Shown piece by piece: positions 7,475-14,564 of a stretch of DNA of 23,627 bases (the first letter of the stretch is position 1; the number at the start of each line of letters is the position of its first letter). The notes beneath the pieces were generated by a model. The model ran no database searches, was not told the DNA's origin, and saw only the letters and a program-made list of their open reading frames with translations. The DNA is from a virus: positions 1-23,627 of the IMG/VR virus record IMGVR_UViG_3300010430_000459, one strand, 5' to 3'. The position numbers and the translations under genes are program-made.

Positions 7475-8296
7475 ATGAGTGAAGAGCTGGAAGTGGGCGA
7501 AAGCCTTGAAGTCGTTAACGATGTGGAAGTGCTGGATGCCAAGCCAGAAAGCGGTGAGGTTGGTGATTCTACAGAGGTAATGACTGGTGACTCAGCAGCA
7601 CCTATTGAGGCGGAACAAGAAGAAAAGCCGCAGGTTAGTGACGGAGTTCAAAAAGTTATCAACGCCAAGCATCGAAAGATGAAAGAGGCAGAGGAAAAGG
7701 CAGAGGCGCTGCAAAAGCGAATTGATGAGATTGAAGCATCGAAAGCGCAGGCGCAGACTGAAATAGCCGATGTTCCAACCTTGCCCGATGCGTTTGATGA
7801 TAACTATGAGGCTCAACTTGCTAATCGAGAGTCTGTAATACGACAGAACGCAAAGGCCGAGGCGCTTCGAGAGATACGCCAAAACCAAGAGCAGAGTCGT
7901 TTGCAGTCGGAGCAGCAGGCACAACAGGAAGCGTTTAACGCGAAACTTACTACCTTTGCAGAGAATGGTGAAAAGGTCGGCTTGTCTATTGAAGCAATGA
8001 CAGGCAACCGCGAAACCATCCAAAACTTAGGCGTAAATGACGCAATAGTTCTTAATCTGTTTAGTCTCAGCGATGGGCCGCAGGTTATGGATTATCTGGC
8101 TAAAAATCCTGATACAGCTTTAGATTTTGCGGGTAAATCGCAGCTAGAGGCTGGAATTATGATTTCAGACATACGCTCCAAAGTTACGCCATCCGCTCCA
8201 AAGCTTACTAAAGCGCCACCACCGCCACATACGGCGACCGGCGCGGCTGCACAACCAGCAGAAAGCCCACTATTGAAGGGCGCAACCTTCGACTAA
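7475..8296 (+). CDS. Scaffolding protein (P22 gp8-like)
   Basis: A 273-residue, highly charged, helix-rich protein directly before the coat gene. In P22-like phages this is the place of the scaffold (gp8, 303 residues), which directs coat assembly and then leaves the procapsid. Residues 1-55 are very acidic. Residues 60-165 have long Glu/Lys/Gln/Ala-rich coiled-coil character. Residues about 245-273 form a Pro/Ala-rich tail ending KGATFD. The ATG is preceded by AAGGCGGG (7460-7467). Sequence alone shows no enzymatic motif, as expected for a scaffold. The call rests on gene order, composition and length. Confidence 0.85.
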   Translation: MSEELEVGESLEVVNDVEVLDAKPESGEVGDSTEVMTGDSAAPIEAEQEEKPQVSDGVQKVINAKHRKMKEAEEKAEALQKRIDEIEASKAQAQTEIADVPTLPDAFDDNYEAQLANRESVIRQNAKAEALREIRQNQEQSRLQSEQQAQQEAFNAKLTTFAENGEKVGLSIEAMTGNRETIQNLGVNDAIVLNLFSLSDGPQVMDYLAKNPDTALDFAGKSQLEAGIMISDIRSKVTPSAPKLTKAPPPPHTATGAAAQPAESPLLKGATFD

Positions 8297-8312
8297 CTTA
8301 GAGTAAATTATT

Positions 8313-9569
8313 ATGACTGATACAACCAAGAACGTAACAACTAAAATCGCCAAGAAGATTCTGGCATCCTTTGAGAGCCAGCGTGTATTGTCCAAAAATG
8401 TCAATACTCAGATGCTAGACGGCAAGTTTAACCCTTCAACGGGTTCTAAGACTTTGTTTAAGCGTCCAACCGACTTTAGTTCTGTCCGTACCGCTACAGG
8501 TGATGTGACCGGCGTTAACAGCCCGATCATCGTGGGTAATGCCGAAGGTAATGTACAAGATTACATTACTGTCAAAACTGATTTTGATGAAGCTGTTGAG
8601 GCTTTGGAGTTTGACGGTGACGACAATTCATTCTGGGATAATATGGCGCGCCGTATTACCGTTGACCTAGAGAAAGATTTTGCTCAGTTTATGATGCGTA
8701 ATGCTGCATTGCAGGCTGGTACTGTCGGCACTCCTGTTTCCTCTTGGGATGCTATTGCCGAAGCTGGTGCGATTATGGAGTCTACCGGCGTACCAGCTGG
8801 TGAGCTATGTTATGGCGTTAACCCTTTCACTCAGCGTAAGCTGGCTGGTGATGTTCGTAGCTTAGGCGGCGAAACAGGCGCAATGACTGCAAACCAGAAG
8901 GCTGTTATCAGTGATAACTTTGCCGGTATGCGCGTAATGACTGCAAATACCTTGCCTCGCTATACCACTTCGGCTGGTGCAGATCGTGCTGGTACTTTGG
9001 TGACTAACCCGAATGTAACCTATGAAGCTGCCAAAGACAGTATGTATCAGACTTTGTCCGTTACTGGCTTTCAAGCTGATCTGGTTATTAAAGCTGGTGA
9101 GCGTATATCCATTGCAGGCCGCAACCGTCTTAACTTGTCTACACGCGACCCTATCCTAGATGACGAAGGCAATGTGGTGGTGTTTAGTGCCACTGTAACT
9201 GCTGACGTTACTCTTAACGGTTCTGGTGCTGGTAGTATTGTTATTACTGGCCCTGCAATCTTTGAATCCGCCGGTGCTTATAATACTGTTGATAGCGCGC
9301 CTATTGCCGGTGATGTTATTACCCTGTCGGCTGCTGAGTCTGTAATTATCCAGCCCAATATGTTCTGGCATAAAGATGCTTTCTCGATTGGTTCTGTACC
9401 AATGAAGCGTTTATTTAGTACTGATACCTTCGCTAAAACTAGCGACAACCTACAGTTGCGCGTCAGTAAATACTCAGATGGTGATGCAAACGGTCAGACT
9501 GTACGTGTTGATTTACGTCCAGCCTTTGCCGCTTTAAATCCTTTCTTCGCTGGTCATGGCCACGGCTAA
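8313..9569 (+). CDS. P22-type major coat protein
   Basis: A 418-residue homologue of P22 gp5 (430 residues), the HK97-fold major capsid protein. The N-terminal region, which runs into FKRPTDFSSVRTATGDVTG near residues 50-68, and the segment ITVKTDFDEAVEAL (88-101) are typical of the family. The middle region around residues 285-345 is a Thr/Val/Gly-rich beta section corresponding to the coat insertion or accessory domain. The C-terminus contains NMFWHKDAFSIGSVPM, the family's conserved ending strand region, and finishes with a short Gly/His tail (GHGHG). It follows the scaffold by 16 bases and is closed by a strong intrinsic terminator, consistent with very high expression. Codon use is pyrimidine-ending and smoother than that of its neighbours. 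Confidence 0.93.
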   Translation: MTDTTKNVTTKIAKKILASFESQRVLSKNVNTQMLDGKFNPSTGSKTLFKRPTDFSSVRTATGDVTGVNSPIIVGNAEGNVQDYITVKTDFDEAVEALEFDGDDNSFWDNMARRITVDLEKDFAQFMMRNAALQAGTVGTPVSSWDAIAEAGAIMESTGVPAGELCYGVNPFTQRKLAGDVRSLGGETGAMTANQKAVISDNFAGMRVMTANTLPRYTTSAGADRAGTLVTNPNVTYEAAKDSMYQTLSVTGFQADLVIKAGERISIAGRNRLNLSTRDPILDDEGNVVVFSATVTADVTLNGSGAGSIVITGPAIFESAGAYNTVDSAPIAGDVITLSAAESVIIQPNMFWHKDAFSIGSVPMKRLFSTDTFAKTSDNLQLRVSKYSDGDANGQTVRVDLRPAFAALNPFFAGHGHG

Positions 9570-9575
9570 TTGAGT

Positions 9576-9601
9576 GGGGACTTCGGTCCCCTTTCTTTTT
9601 T
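9576..9601 (+). terminator. Rho-independent terminator after the coat gene, UUCG tetraloop
   Basis: GGGGAC (9576-9581), a TTCG loop (9582-9585) and GTCCCC (9586-9591) are followed by a T-rich run TTTCTTTTTT (9592-9601). The UUCG loop closed by a C-G pair is an exceptionally stable hairpin. It ends 10 bases before the next start codon, so it probably sets a step-down in expression after the coat gene. Confidence 0.92.
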
Positions 9602-9611
9602 GGGGTAACTT

Positions 9612-9908
9612 ATGATTGATTGGGTTAAGAAAGACGGCAAAACAATCTCAACTAACGAATCGCAGGCATCAATTAAAACTGCTGAAAGTCTGGGCTGGTC
9701 GCGTAAACAGTCCAGGGTAGTTGAAACATTATTGGTGAAAGATGACAGCGCACACGAAACACAGATTGACCATTTAAAAAGTAAAGATGAAGTTGGTAAT
9801 TACATATTAAAAGCTTGCGGCGTTAAACTAGATTTACGCGGCAAGATTGAAACGGTTAAGCAGAAAGCTATCAAGGTGATTATGGAATGTCAACAACAGC
9901 AGAAGTAA
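9612..9908 (+). CDS. Hypothetical 98-residue protein after coat
   Basis: A small basic, soluble protein with an N-terminal DWVKKDGKTISTNE segment (residues 3-16) and a helical, Lys-rich C-terminal half. I do not recognise a family. Small proteins between coat and gp4-like genes in P22-type phages are often head-to-tail joining or decoration proteins, but this one shows no diagnostic motif. A GGGG followed by TAACTT (9602-9611) precedes the ATG. Its 3' end overlaps the next gene by 22 bases, implying coupled translation with the head completion protein. Confidence 0.65.
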   Translation: MIDWVKKDGKTISTNESQASIKTAESLGWSRKQSRVVETLLVKDDSAHETQIDHLKSKDEVGNYILKACGVKLDLRGKIETVKQKAIKVIMECQQQQK

Positions 9909-10966
9909 TTAAGCGAGCCTTATCATTAATACTTGTACAAGGCTCTGAGGCTCCAATAGAGCAAGATGAGGCTGGTAGCGCGGTAATTGCACTCAATAGA
10001 ATGATGGCAAGCTGGGAAGGCTCAGGGTTAGCTTTAGGCTACACTGCTGTTTCTAGCCTTGGTGACTTAATTACTGTGCCTGAATATGCGCTTGATGGTA
10101 TAGAGCAAAACTTGGCGCTGCGATTAGCCCCAGAATTTGAAGGTATGGTAAGCCCGTTATTGGTTCAAAACGCACGATTTGCAAAGCAAGACTTGGTTAA
10201 AGCAAACTTGACGGTCGCATCAACTAGCTATCCAGACATCATGCCAATGGGTTCAGGTAATACCGGCACAGGTCGCAATACATACGACGGCCCATTTTAC
10301 CCTTCTGGCGGCGGCATCCCAGGCGACAAGCCCGTTCCTCCCGTCCCTCCCGTTCCTCCCGTTCCTCCCGTCCCTCCCGTTCCTCCTGTTCCTCCTGTCA
10401 TATACGGCAAACTATCGCAAGCCAACACAAACACTGAAATATCCGTAAATTCAGAGGGGAAGCTGCTCACCCACATTGGCCCAATCTTTTGGCGGTCGGG
10501 GCTGTTGGGTGAGGGTATTCCCGACAATGATGCTCGCGGGTTCTATTGTGAATTTACCCCGGAGTCGGGTGCTGACGCCTTTGCTGTTGGGGTGTCAAAC
10601 TACCCTCAAGTATCAAAAGATACTTACTTAGGCGAAACTGTTAATGGTTTCGCATACCATTCATCAGCAGTAAAGTTTACAGGGGGGGTCTCTTCTCCTT
10701 ACGGGTCGGCCTACGATGTAGGTGATGTAATAGGTATCGCGTACAAGCAAGGCAAGGTCTGGTTCTCGCTTAATGGTGTATGGGCAACTGGTGCTGACCC
10801 TGCCACTGGTACTGGGGAGGCTTACGCAGGGATTACTGGAACAGTGTATGCCGGGGCATCCTTGCTATATCAAAATGGTACTTTGAGTGGCGAGTTTGGC
10901 CCAGACGATTTAGTTTATACGGCACCTGTAGGATTTGAGCAAGGATGGTTCATTGATTCGCCATAG
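9887..10966 (+). CDS. gp4-like head completion protein fused to a Pro-Pro-Val linker and a SPRY-like domain
   Basis: A 359-residue protein whose first 125 residues match the P22 gp4 family (tail accessory factor that seals the portal; P22 gp4 is 166 residues). Key stretches are EVIKRALSLILVQGSEAP (6-23) and LGYTAVSSLGDLITVP (50-65). After a Gly-rich segment come seven to eight Pro-Val-Pro units (149-171). The C-terminal domain (about 172-359) looks SPRY-like: a YDVGDVIGIAYKQGKVWFS core (276-294) is followed by LNGVW and a GITGTVYAGASL strand (315-326). In the family, SPRY modules are beta-sandwich interaction domains. I infer a gp4 body with a flexible arm carrying an exposed binding domain. 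The ATG overlaps the previous gene by 22 bases. Confidence 0.87.
   Translation: MSTTAEVIKRALSLILVQGSEAPIEQDEAGSAVIALNRMMASWEGSGLALGYTAVSSLGDLITVPEYALDGIEQNLALRLAPEFEGMVSPLLVQNARFAKQDLVKANLTVASTSYPDIMPMGSGNTGTGRNTYDGPFYPSGGGIPGDKPVPPVPPVPPVPPVPPVPPVPPVIYGKLSQANTNTEISVNSEGKLLTHIGPIFWRSGLLGEGIPDNDARGFYCEFTPESGADAFAVGVSNYPQVSKDTYLGETVNGFAYHSSAVKFTGGVSSPYGSAYDVGDVIGIAYKQGKVWFSLNGVWATGADPATGTGEAYAGITGTVYAGASLLYQNGTLSGEFGPDDLVYTAPVGFEQGWFIDSP
10331..10399 (+). repeat. 9-bp tandem repeat encoding (Pro-Val-Pro)n
   Basis: About 7.7 copies of CCCGTTCCT, with third-position C/T variants, lie in frame inside the gp4-like gene. All changes are synonymous, so the protein repeat is perfect while the DNA has drifted slightly. 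Copy number could change by slippage without breaking the frame. Confidence 0.95.
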
Positions 10967-11013
10967 TGTGACAAGGTTACTTGCCCCGTCATTTCTGAAA
11001 TAACTAACGAGAC

Positions 11014-11040
11014 ATAGCTATAACAAAAAAGCTATATACT
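11014..11040 (+). promoter_or_regulatory. Inverted repeat and -10-like element before the gp10-like gene
   Basis: ATAGCT (11014-11019) and AGCTAT (11030-11035) form an inverted repeat in the 103-base AT-rich gap. TATAAC (11019-11024) and TATACT (11035-11040) both resemble a -10 hexamer, but neither has a good -35. Only a weak case for a promoter can be made. Confidence 0.3.
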
Positions 11041-11069
11041 TTATTTTATCTGAAAGCTAAGGCTACATA

Positions 11070-12578
11070 ATGCCAAAAGTTAATTTACCTATTACCGGCG
11101 GCTTTTATCAAAGCGCCTCACTGCCAATATCGGCGCAAAGATGCGTTAATTGGTATCCGAACGTGCCACAAGGCGACACCGTAACTAATGCTAACCTGTT
11201 TGGCACAGCAGGCGCGGAGGAGCTGGTGAGCGTTTCACCGATTGAAACTACACGCGGAGCCATTGTTAGTGCTTCGGTTCCTTATTTCGTTATCGGCAAC
11301 AACCTTTACAAACTTCTTAGCTCAATAAATAGCGAAGGTGCTGAGATATTTACTACATCAAACCTTGGCGTTATTGCTGGCACTGGTCGAGTGTCAATTG
11401 CTGATAACGGTAATCAGGTTTGCGTAGTTGTGCCAGGTGGCGCGGTTTACGTTTGGGATGAGAATGACCAAGCTCTTTATACTGTTACTGACCCTGCATT
11501 TGATGGCCCTGCTGATACAGTTGTTTATATTGATGGTTTTTTTGTCTTTACCACGTCAACGGGCAAAAAGTTCATCAACTCGCCGTTAAACGATGGTAGG
11601 GGAGCCGGTAACGGAACGGGCGTAGCTTATGACGCTTTGGATTTCTCAACGGCAGAGGGCGACCCAGACCAGATACGGGCAGGTCACAGCTTTGGTGGCC
11701 GGTTGTTTATTCTAGGCTCTGAAACCACGCAGGTGTTTATTAACATTGGTCGAACGCCATCGCCATTCCAGACTTATAACAAGACGCTTTACACTACTGG
11801 CATCAGCGCGCCTAACTCGATTATTGATTTTGGTGATACCTTTGCCTTTATTGGTGCTGGTGTTAATGAATCGCCTTCTATTTACGCATTTACTGGTAAC
11901 GGGTTTAAAAAGATCAGCACAACAGCTATTGATAATGTGTTGAATGATTTAACGGCGGCTCAGTTGGTCGATGTGTTCAGTTGGTCATACGCTAAAGATG
12001 GTGCTTTCTTTGTCGGGTTTCAACTGCCTACCACTTGCTTTGTTTATGAGTCTGTCACAGGTATGTGGCACGAGCGGCTATCATACGACAATAAGAAAGA
12101 TGTACCTTGTCGTGTGGCGGCTGTTGTTAGTGGTTATGGTCGTATTATTGTTGGCGATAACCTAGATGGGCGCATCGGCTCAATTAGAAATGATCTTTAC
12201 ACGGAATACGGTAGTCTAATTCGCCGTGTAATCACCACCAAGCCATTTGATAACATGGGCGATAGAGTTTACCTAACCTCATTAGAGGCCGTTATGGAGA
12301 CAGGTGTTGGCATCACAGGCGGTGTTCCTGTTCTGCTCGATGGTGGCGCAATGGCTAATGTCGGTGATGACCCTAGTATAATGATGGAATACTCAGACAA
12401 TGGCGGGCGCTCATACGGTAATGGCCGAATGCGCGGATTAGGTAAAGCCGGCGACTACAAGCGCCGCGTGATTTGGCGCAGAGTTAATAGCTTTCCTCGG
12501 TCGAGAGTGTTGAGGTTCGTATTTTCTGACCCTGTTAAACCTGTTTTTATCAAGTTGGAGGCTGAAATAGTTGGCTAA
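11070..12578 (+). CDS. P22 gp10-like packaged-DNA stabilisation / tail hub protein
   Basis: A 502-residue homologue of the P22 gp10 family (472 residues). In P22, a gp10 hexamer extends the gp4 ring, closes the DNA channel and provides the platform for the needle and tailspikes. Family features visible are the N-terminal LPITGGFYQ...RCVNWYPN (residues 6-30), repeated beta-propeller-like strands with GRVSIADNGNQVCVV (108-122) and FGGRLFILGSETTQVF (208-223), and the C-terminal YSDNGGRSYGNGR...RRVIWRRV region (433-469), matching the P22 C-terminal VLWKRVGRIRR-type segment. The ATG follows AAGCTAAGGC (11053-11062). The stop overlaps the TTG start of the next gene by 8 bases. Confidence 0.9.
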   Translation: MPKVNLPITGGFYQSASLPISAQRCVNWYPNVPQGDTVTNANLFGTAGAEELVSVSPIETTRGAIVSASVPYFVIGNNLYKLLSSINSEGAEIFTTSNLGVIAGTGRVSIADNGNQVCVVVPGGAVYVWDENDQALYTVTDPAFDGPADTVVYIDGFFVFTTSTGKKFINSPLNDGRGAGNGTGVAYDALDFSTAEGDPDQIRAGHSFGGRLFILGSETTQVFINIGRTPSPFQTYNKTLYTTGISAPNSIIDFGDTFAFIGAGVNESPSIYAFTGNGFKKISTTAIDNVLNDLTAAQLVDVFSWSYAKDGAFFVGFQLPTTCFVYESVTGMWHERLSYDNKKDVPCRVAAVVSGYGRIIVGDNLDGRIGSIRNDLYTEYGSLIRRVITTKPFDNMGDRVYLTSLEAVMETGVGITGGVPVLLDGGAMANVGDDPSIMMEYSDNGGRSYGNGRMRGLGKAGDYKRRVIWRRVNSFPRSRVLRFVFSDPVKPVFIKLEAEIVG

Positions 12579-12837
12579 TTTTATACTTGCATCCCCTGAT
12601 TTTAGATACCCAATAGTTGATGAGTCAGGCAAGGCAACGGAAGATTTACAGCGGTTTTTTGCTGCGGCTGTTGAGTTGATTAACGCCATAAACCCCACTA
12701 TTGGAGCGGGTAGCCCAGAAGGTGTATTATCAGCAGGGCCACAAGCAATCTACGTGGACAGTTCCGCGCCAGTTGGTGAGGGGATTTACATCAAACAGTC
12801 GGGGACAGGTAACACAGGATGGGTGAAGCGATCATAA
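12571..12837 (+). CDS. Small tail-associated protein with SPEGV...GNTGW motif
   Basis: An 88-residue protein that starts with TTG at 12571, with GGAG at 12556-12559 upstream, and overlaps gp10 by 8 bases. Residues 9-40 are helical. Residues 48-85 have the pattern GSPEGV...IYV...GIYIKQSGTGNTGW, which recurs in phage fibre- and tail-linked proteins as a short beta module. It occupies the position of the P22 needle gp26 (233 residues) but is much shorter and lacks the trimeric coiled-coil. It could be a reduced plug or an adaptor, but its function is unproven. Its 3' end overlaps the oxygenase gene by 19 bases. Confidence 0.75.
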   Translation: MANFILASPDFRYPIVDESGKATEDLQRFFAAAVELINAINPTIGAGSPEGVLSAGPQAIYVDSSAPVGEGIYIKQSGTGNTGWVKRS

Positions 12838-13394
12838 TTGACGACTTTATAGGCGGGTTTGAGGCTTATAGAGACACACTTGATAGTCATATCTTTAGCG
12901 GTGTACAGTCGCCTGTTGATGGCGTTTTTTATAAGGGTGTATCTGCTGATATACCGCAACACATAGCCGACAACATTAAAGCCAATCTTGATCTCTATTA
13001 TGAGAATGTGGAGATTAAGCATCAATTTTTACGCATCAGCCAAGAAGGTATATTTGCACCATTGCAGGCACATAACGATGCCGATATGGGTACGCATAGC
13101 TGCATGTTGTACCTTAATCGCAGAGAAGATTGCACCGGCGGCACAAGTTTTATCAGTCACGTTGATGAGGGTATGCCATACGGCCCTGAAAACGACGAAC
13201 AATATAAGGTTTGGCAGGATGATTTTAATACTGAGTCTCGCTGGAATATTGACGAAATTGCCACAATGAAACCCAACAGGGCGGTCATGTTTGATGCCGA
13301 CAGGATGCACAGGTCTGAGCCGGTTGGTGGTTTTGGACGCACAACAAAGGACGCCAGACTTGTTTTGGTGACGTTTTTCGATGCTGATTCGTAA
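12819..13394 (+). CDS. 2-oxoglutarate/Fe(II)-dependent oxygenase-like protein
   Basis: A 191-residue protein with the double-stranded beta-helix signature of Fe(II)/2-oxoglutarate oxygenases. H85-N-D87 in PLQAHNDADMG is the HxD metal pair, H164 in FDADRMHRSEP is the distal histidine, and R174 or R180 (in ARLVLVTFF) can bind 2-oxoglutarate. GGTSFI (107-112) fits the strand after the first pair, as in prolyl-hydroxylase-like members. Such enzymes hydroxylate proteins, nucleic acids or small molecules; the substrate here is unknown. The ATG sits about 9 bases after AGG at 12807. The gene overlaps its neighbours by 19 and 14 bases, so it is expressed with tail genes and a GNAT enzyme. Confidence 0.87.
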   Translation: MGEAIIIDDFIGGFEAYRDTLDSHIFSGVQSPVDGVFYKGVSADIPQHIADNIKANLDLYYENVEIKHQFLRISQEGIFAPLQAHNDADMGTHSCMLYLNRREDCTGGTSFISHVDEGMPYGPENDEQYKVWQDDFNTESRWNIDEIATMKPNRAVMFDADRMHRSEPVGGFGRTTKDARLVLVTFFDADS

Positions 13395-13830
13395 AGGGAT
13401 AAGCGCTGATATTCCCCGGTGTGTTGAGATGGCTGCGGATTTCCACAAAATAGCCTACGGATTAATGGGTATAGAGTTTTGCCCAGACTCAACGGCAAGG
13501 GCTTTTGAAATGTGCCTAGGCCATGAGTTGCTTAGTATTGCGGAGCATGATGGCGTAGTTATTGGTATGGTGGCAGGCGTTAAAGCTCCGATGATTATGA
13601 ATAATGATATTTTGGTTGGCGCAGAGTTGGCCTGGTGGGTAGAGCCTGATTACCGCAAAACTTCGGCAGGTTTAAAACTATTAAGATTTGCCGAAAAACT
13701 GGCAAAAGATGCAGGCGTTAAAATGTGGTCGATGATGTTGCTAGAGTCTAGCGAGCCTGAAAAGGTGGCTAAGATTTATGCTAAAATGGGCTATGAACCA
13801 GCAGAACGAACTTTTTTAAAGGTGTTTTAA
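13381..13830 (+). CDS. GNAT-family N-acetyltransferase
   Basis: A 149-residue single-domain GNAT protein, a typical length for the family, which transfers an acetyl group from acetyl-CoA to an amine. It begins with the usual IRKGISADIPRCVEM pattern (residues 3-17). Motif A is the AELAWWVEPDYRKTSAGLKLL stretch (81-101). There the acetyl-CoA pyrophosphate loop reads R92-KTSAG, with Ser where the middle Gly is commonest, as in several phage members. Motif B is IYAKMGYEP (132-140). Its start overlaps the oxygenase by 14 bases and it precedes the ejection protein block by 2 bases. Substrate unknown: virion proteins or a host target are both possible. Confidence 0.87.
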   Translation: MLIRKGISADIPRCVEMAADFHKIAYGLMGIEFCPDSTARAFEMCLGHELLSIAEHDGVVIGMVAGVKAPMIMNNDILVGAELAWWVEPDYRKTSAGLKLLRFAEKLAKDAGVKMWSMMLLESSEPEKVAKIYAKMGYEPAERTFLKVF

Positions 13831-13832
13831 TT

Positions 13833-14564
13833 ATGGCGGTCATAACTTCGGCGGTTATCGGTGCGGCGGCGGTTGCCAACTCATACGGCCAAGGCAAAAA
13901 ACAAGAGAAGTCGGCAAAGAAAGCTGCTGAGGGTCAAGAGGCTTCGGCTATTGAGTCGGCCCAATTCTTACAGCAGCAAGGCATTGACGGCGAGCGATAC
14001 ATTCGAGAGGCGGCTATTGAAGCTGCGGCAACGGCTGGGCAGATACCAGAGCAAGCGGTGGAGCCTCTATTACGTATTGCTGGGTTAGGTAAATCAGCTT
14101 TTGACATGGCTTCGCGCGATATTCTGGGTGGCAATGTAACAAGCCAAAACGCGCTATCGCGTAACATTGCAGGCTCATCTTTACAGGGTTCGCTTGGTGT
14201 TCCAACTGGTGACGGTGTTAGTGACCCAGTTAGAGCAGAGTTAGCGAGGCAGTCAGGGTTATCAGGCCAACTTGCAGGCGAGCAGTTTGGCAACGGTTTG
14301 TTTGATTTGGGTAGACAGGGTGTTTTGGCGGCTGGTGATATTGCACAGATTGAAAAGCGCGGCGCTGGTAGGATGGGCGATCTAGCAACACAACAGGCTA
14401 GTGGTCGTGCTGCCCAATTAGTGGGTGCTGCGGCTCCGGCGGCAAGCATGATACAAGGTGCTGGTGAGGCTAGACTATTAAGCGATTTTGCTGGCAATAG
14501 ACTTAACACACAAACAACAGAACAGCTTGCAGGTTTGGCTGGTAGATACTTAGGAGGTAACTAA
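13833..14564 (+). CDS. Putative ejection / DNA transfer protein (P22 gp7 position)
   Basis: A 243-residue Ala/Gly/Gln-rich protein at the place and length of P22 gp7 (229 residues), one of three proteins ejected with the DNA to build a conduit across the cell envelope. The first 18 residues (AVITSAVIGAAAVANSYG) are hydrophobic and small-residue-rich, suited to membrane insertion, followed by a basic Lys/Gln/Ala coiled stretch (20-35). The rest is amphipathic helix with many Gly/Ala residues. No enzymatic motif is seen. The gene ends with TAATG overlap to the next. The call rests on context and composition rather than a diagnostic motif. Confidence 0.7.
   Translation: MAVITSAVIGAAAVANSYGQGKKQEKSAKKAAEGQEASAIESAQFLQQQGIDGERYIREAAIEAAATAGQIPEQAVEPLLRIAGLGKSAFDMASRDILGGNVTSQNALSRNIAGSSLQGSLGVPTGDGVSDPVRAELARQSGLSGQLAGEQFGNGLFDLGRQGVLAAGDIAQIEKRGAGRMGDLATQQASGRAAQLVGAAAPAASMIQGAGEARLLSDFAGNRLNTQTTEQLAGLAGRYLGGN

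Noticed and set aside
7592-8023. A 143-residue minus-strand frame with Leu/Arg/Cys-rich, membrane-like sequence
   Set aside because: It is the reverse shadow of the charged coiled-coil scaffold gene; Leu/Phe/Cys richness arises from reversing Glu/Lys/Gln codons.
10331-10399. Tandem repeat considered as a CRISPR array or origin iteron
   Set aside because: The unit is 9 bases without spacers, it is in frame and all variation is synonymous, so it is a coding repeat.
10970-10985. CAAG/CTTG hairpin after the gp4-like gene as a terminator
   Set aside because: It has a four-pair stem and no T-rich tract, so it is not a convincing intrinsic terminator.
13934-14509. A 191-residue open frame on the minus strand
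   Set aside because: It lies wholly inside the gp7-like gene on the other strand, is Pro/Ala/Ser/Cys-rich as expected of a reverse shadow of an Ala/Gly/Gln-rich gene, and has no ribosome site or family resemblance.
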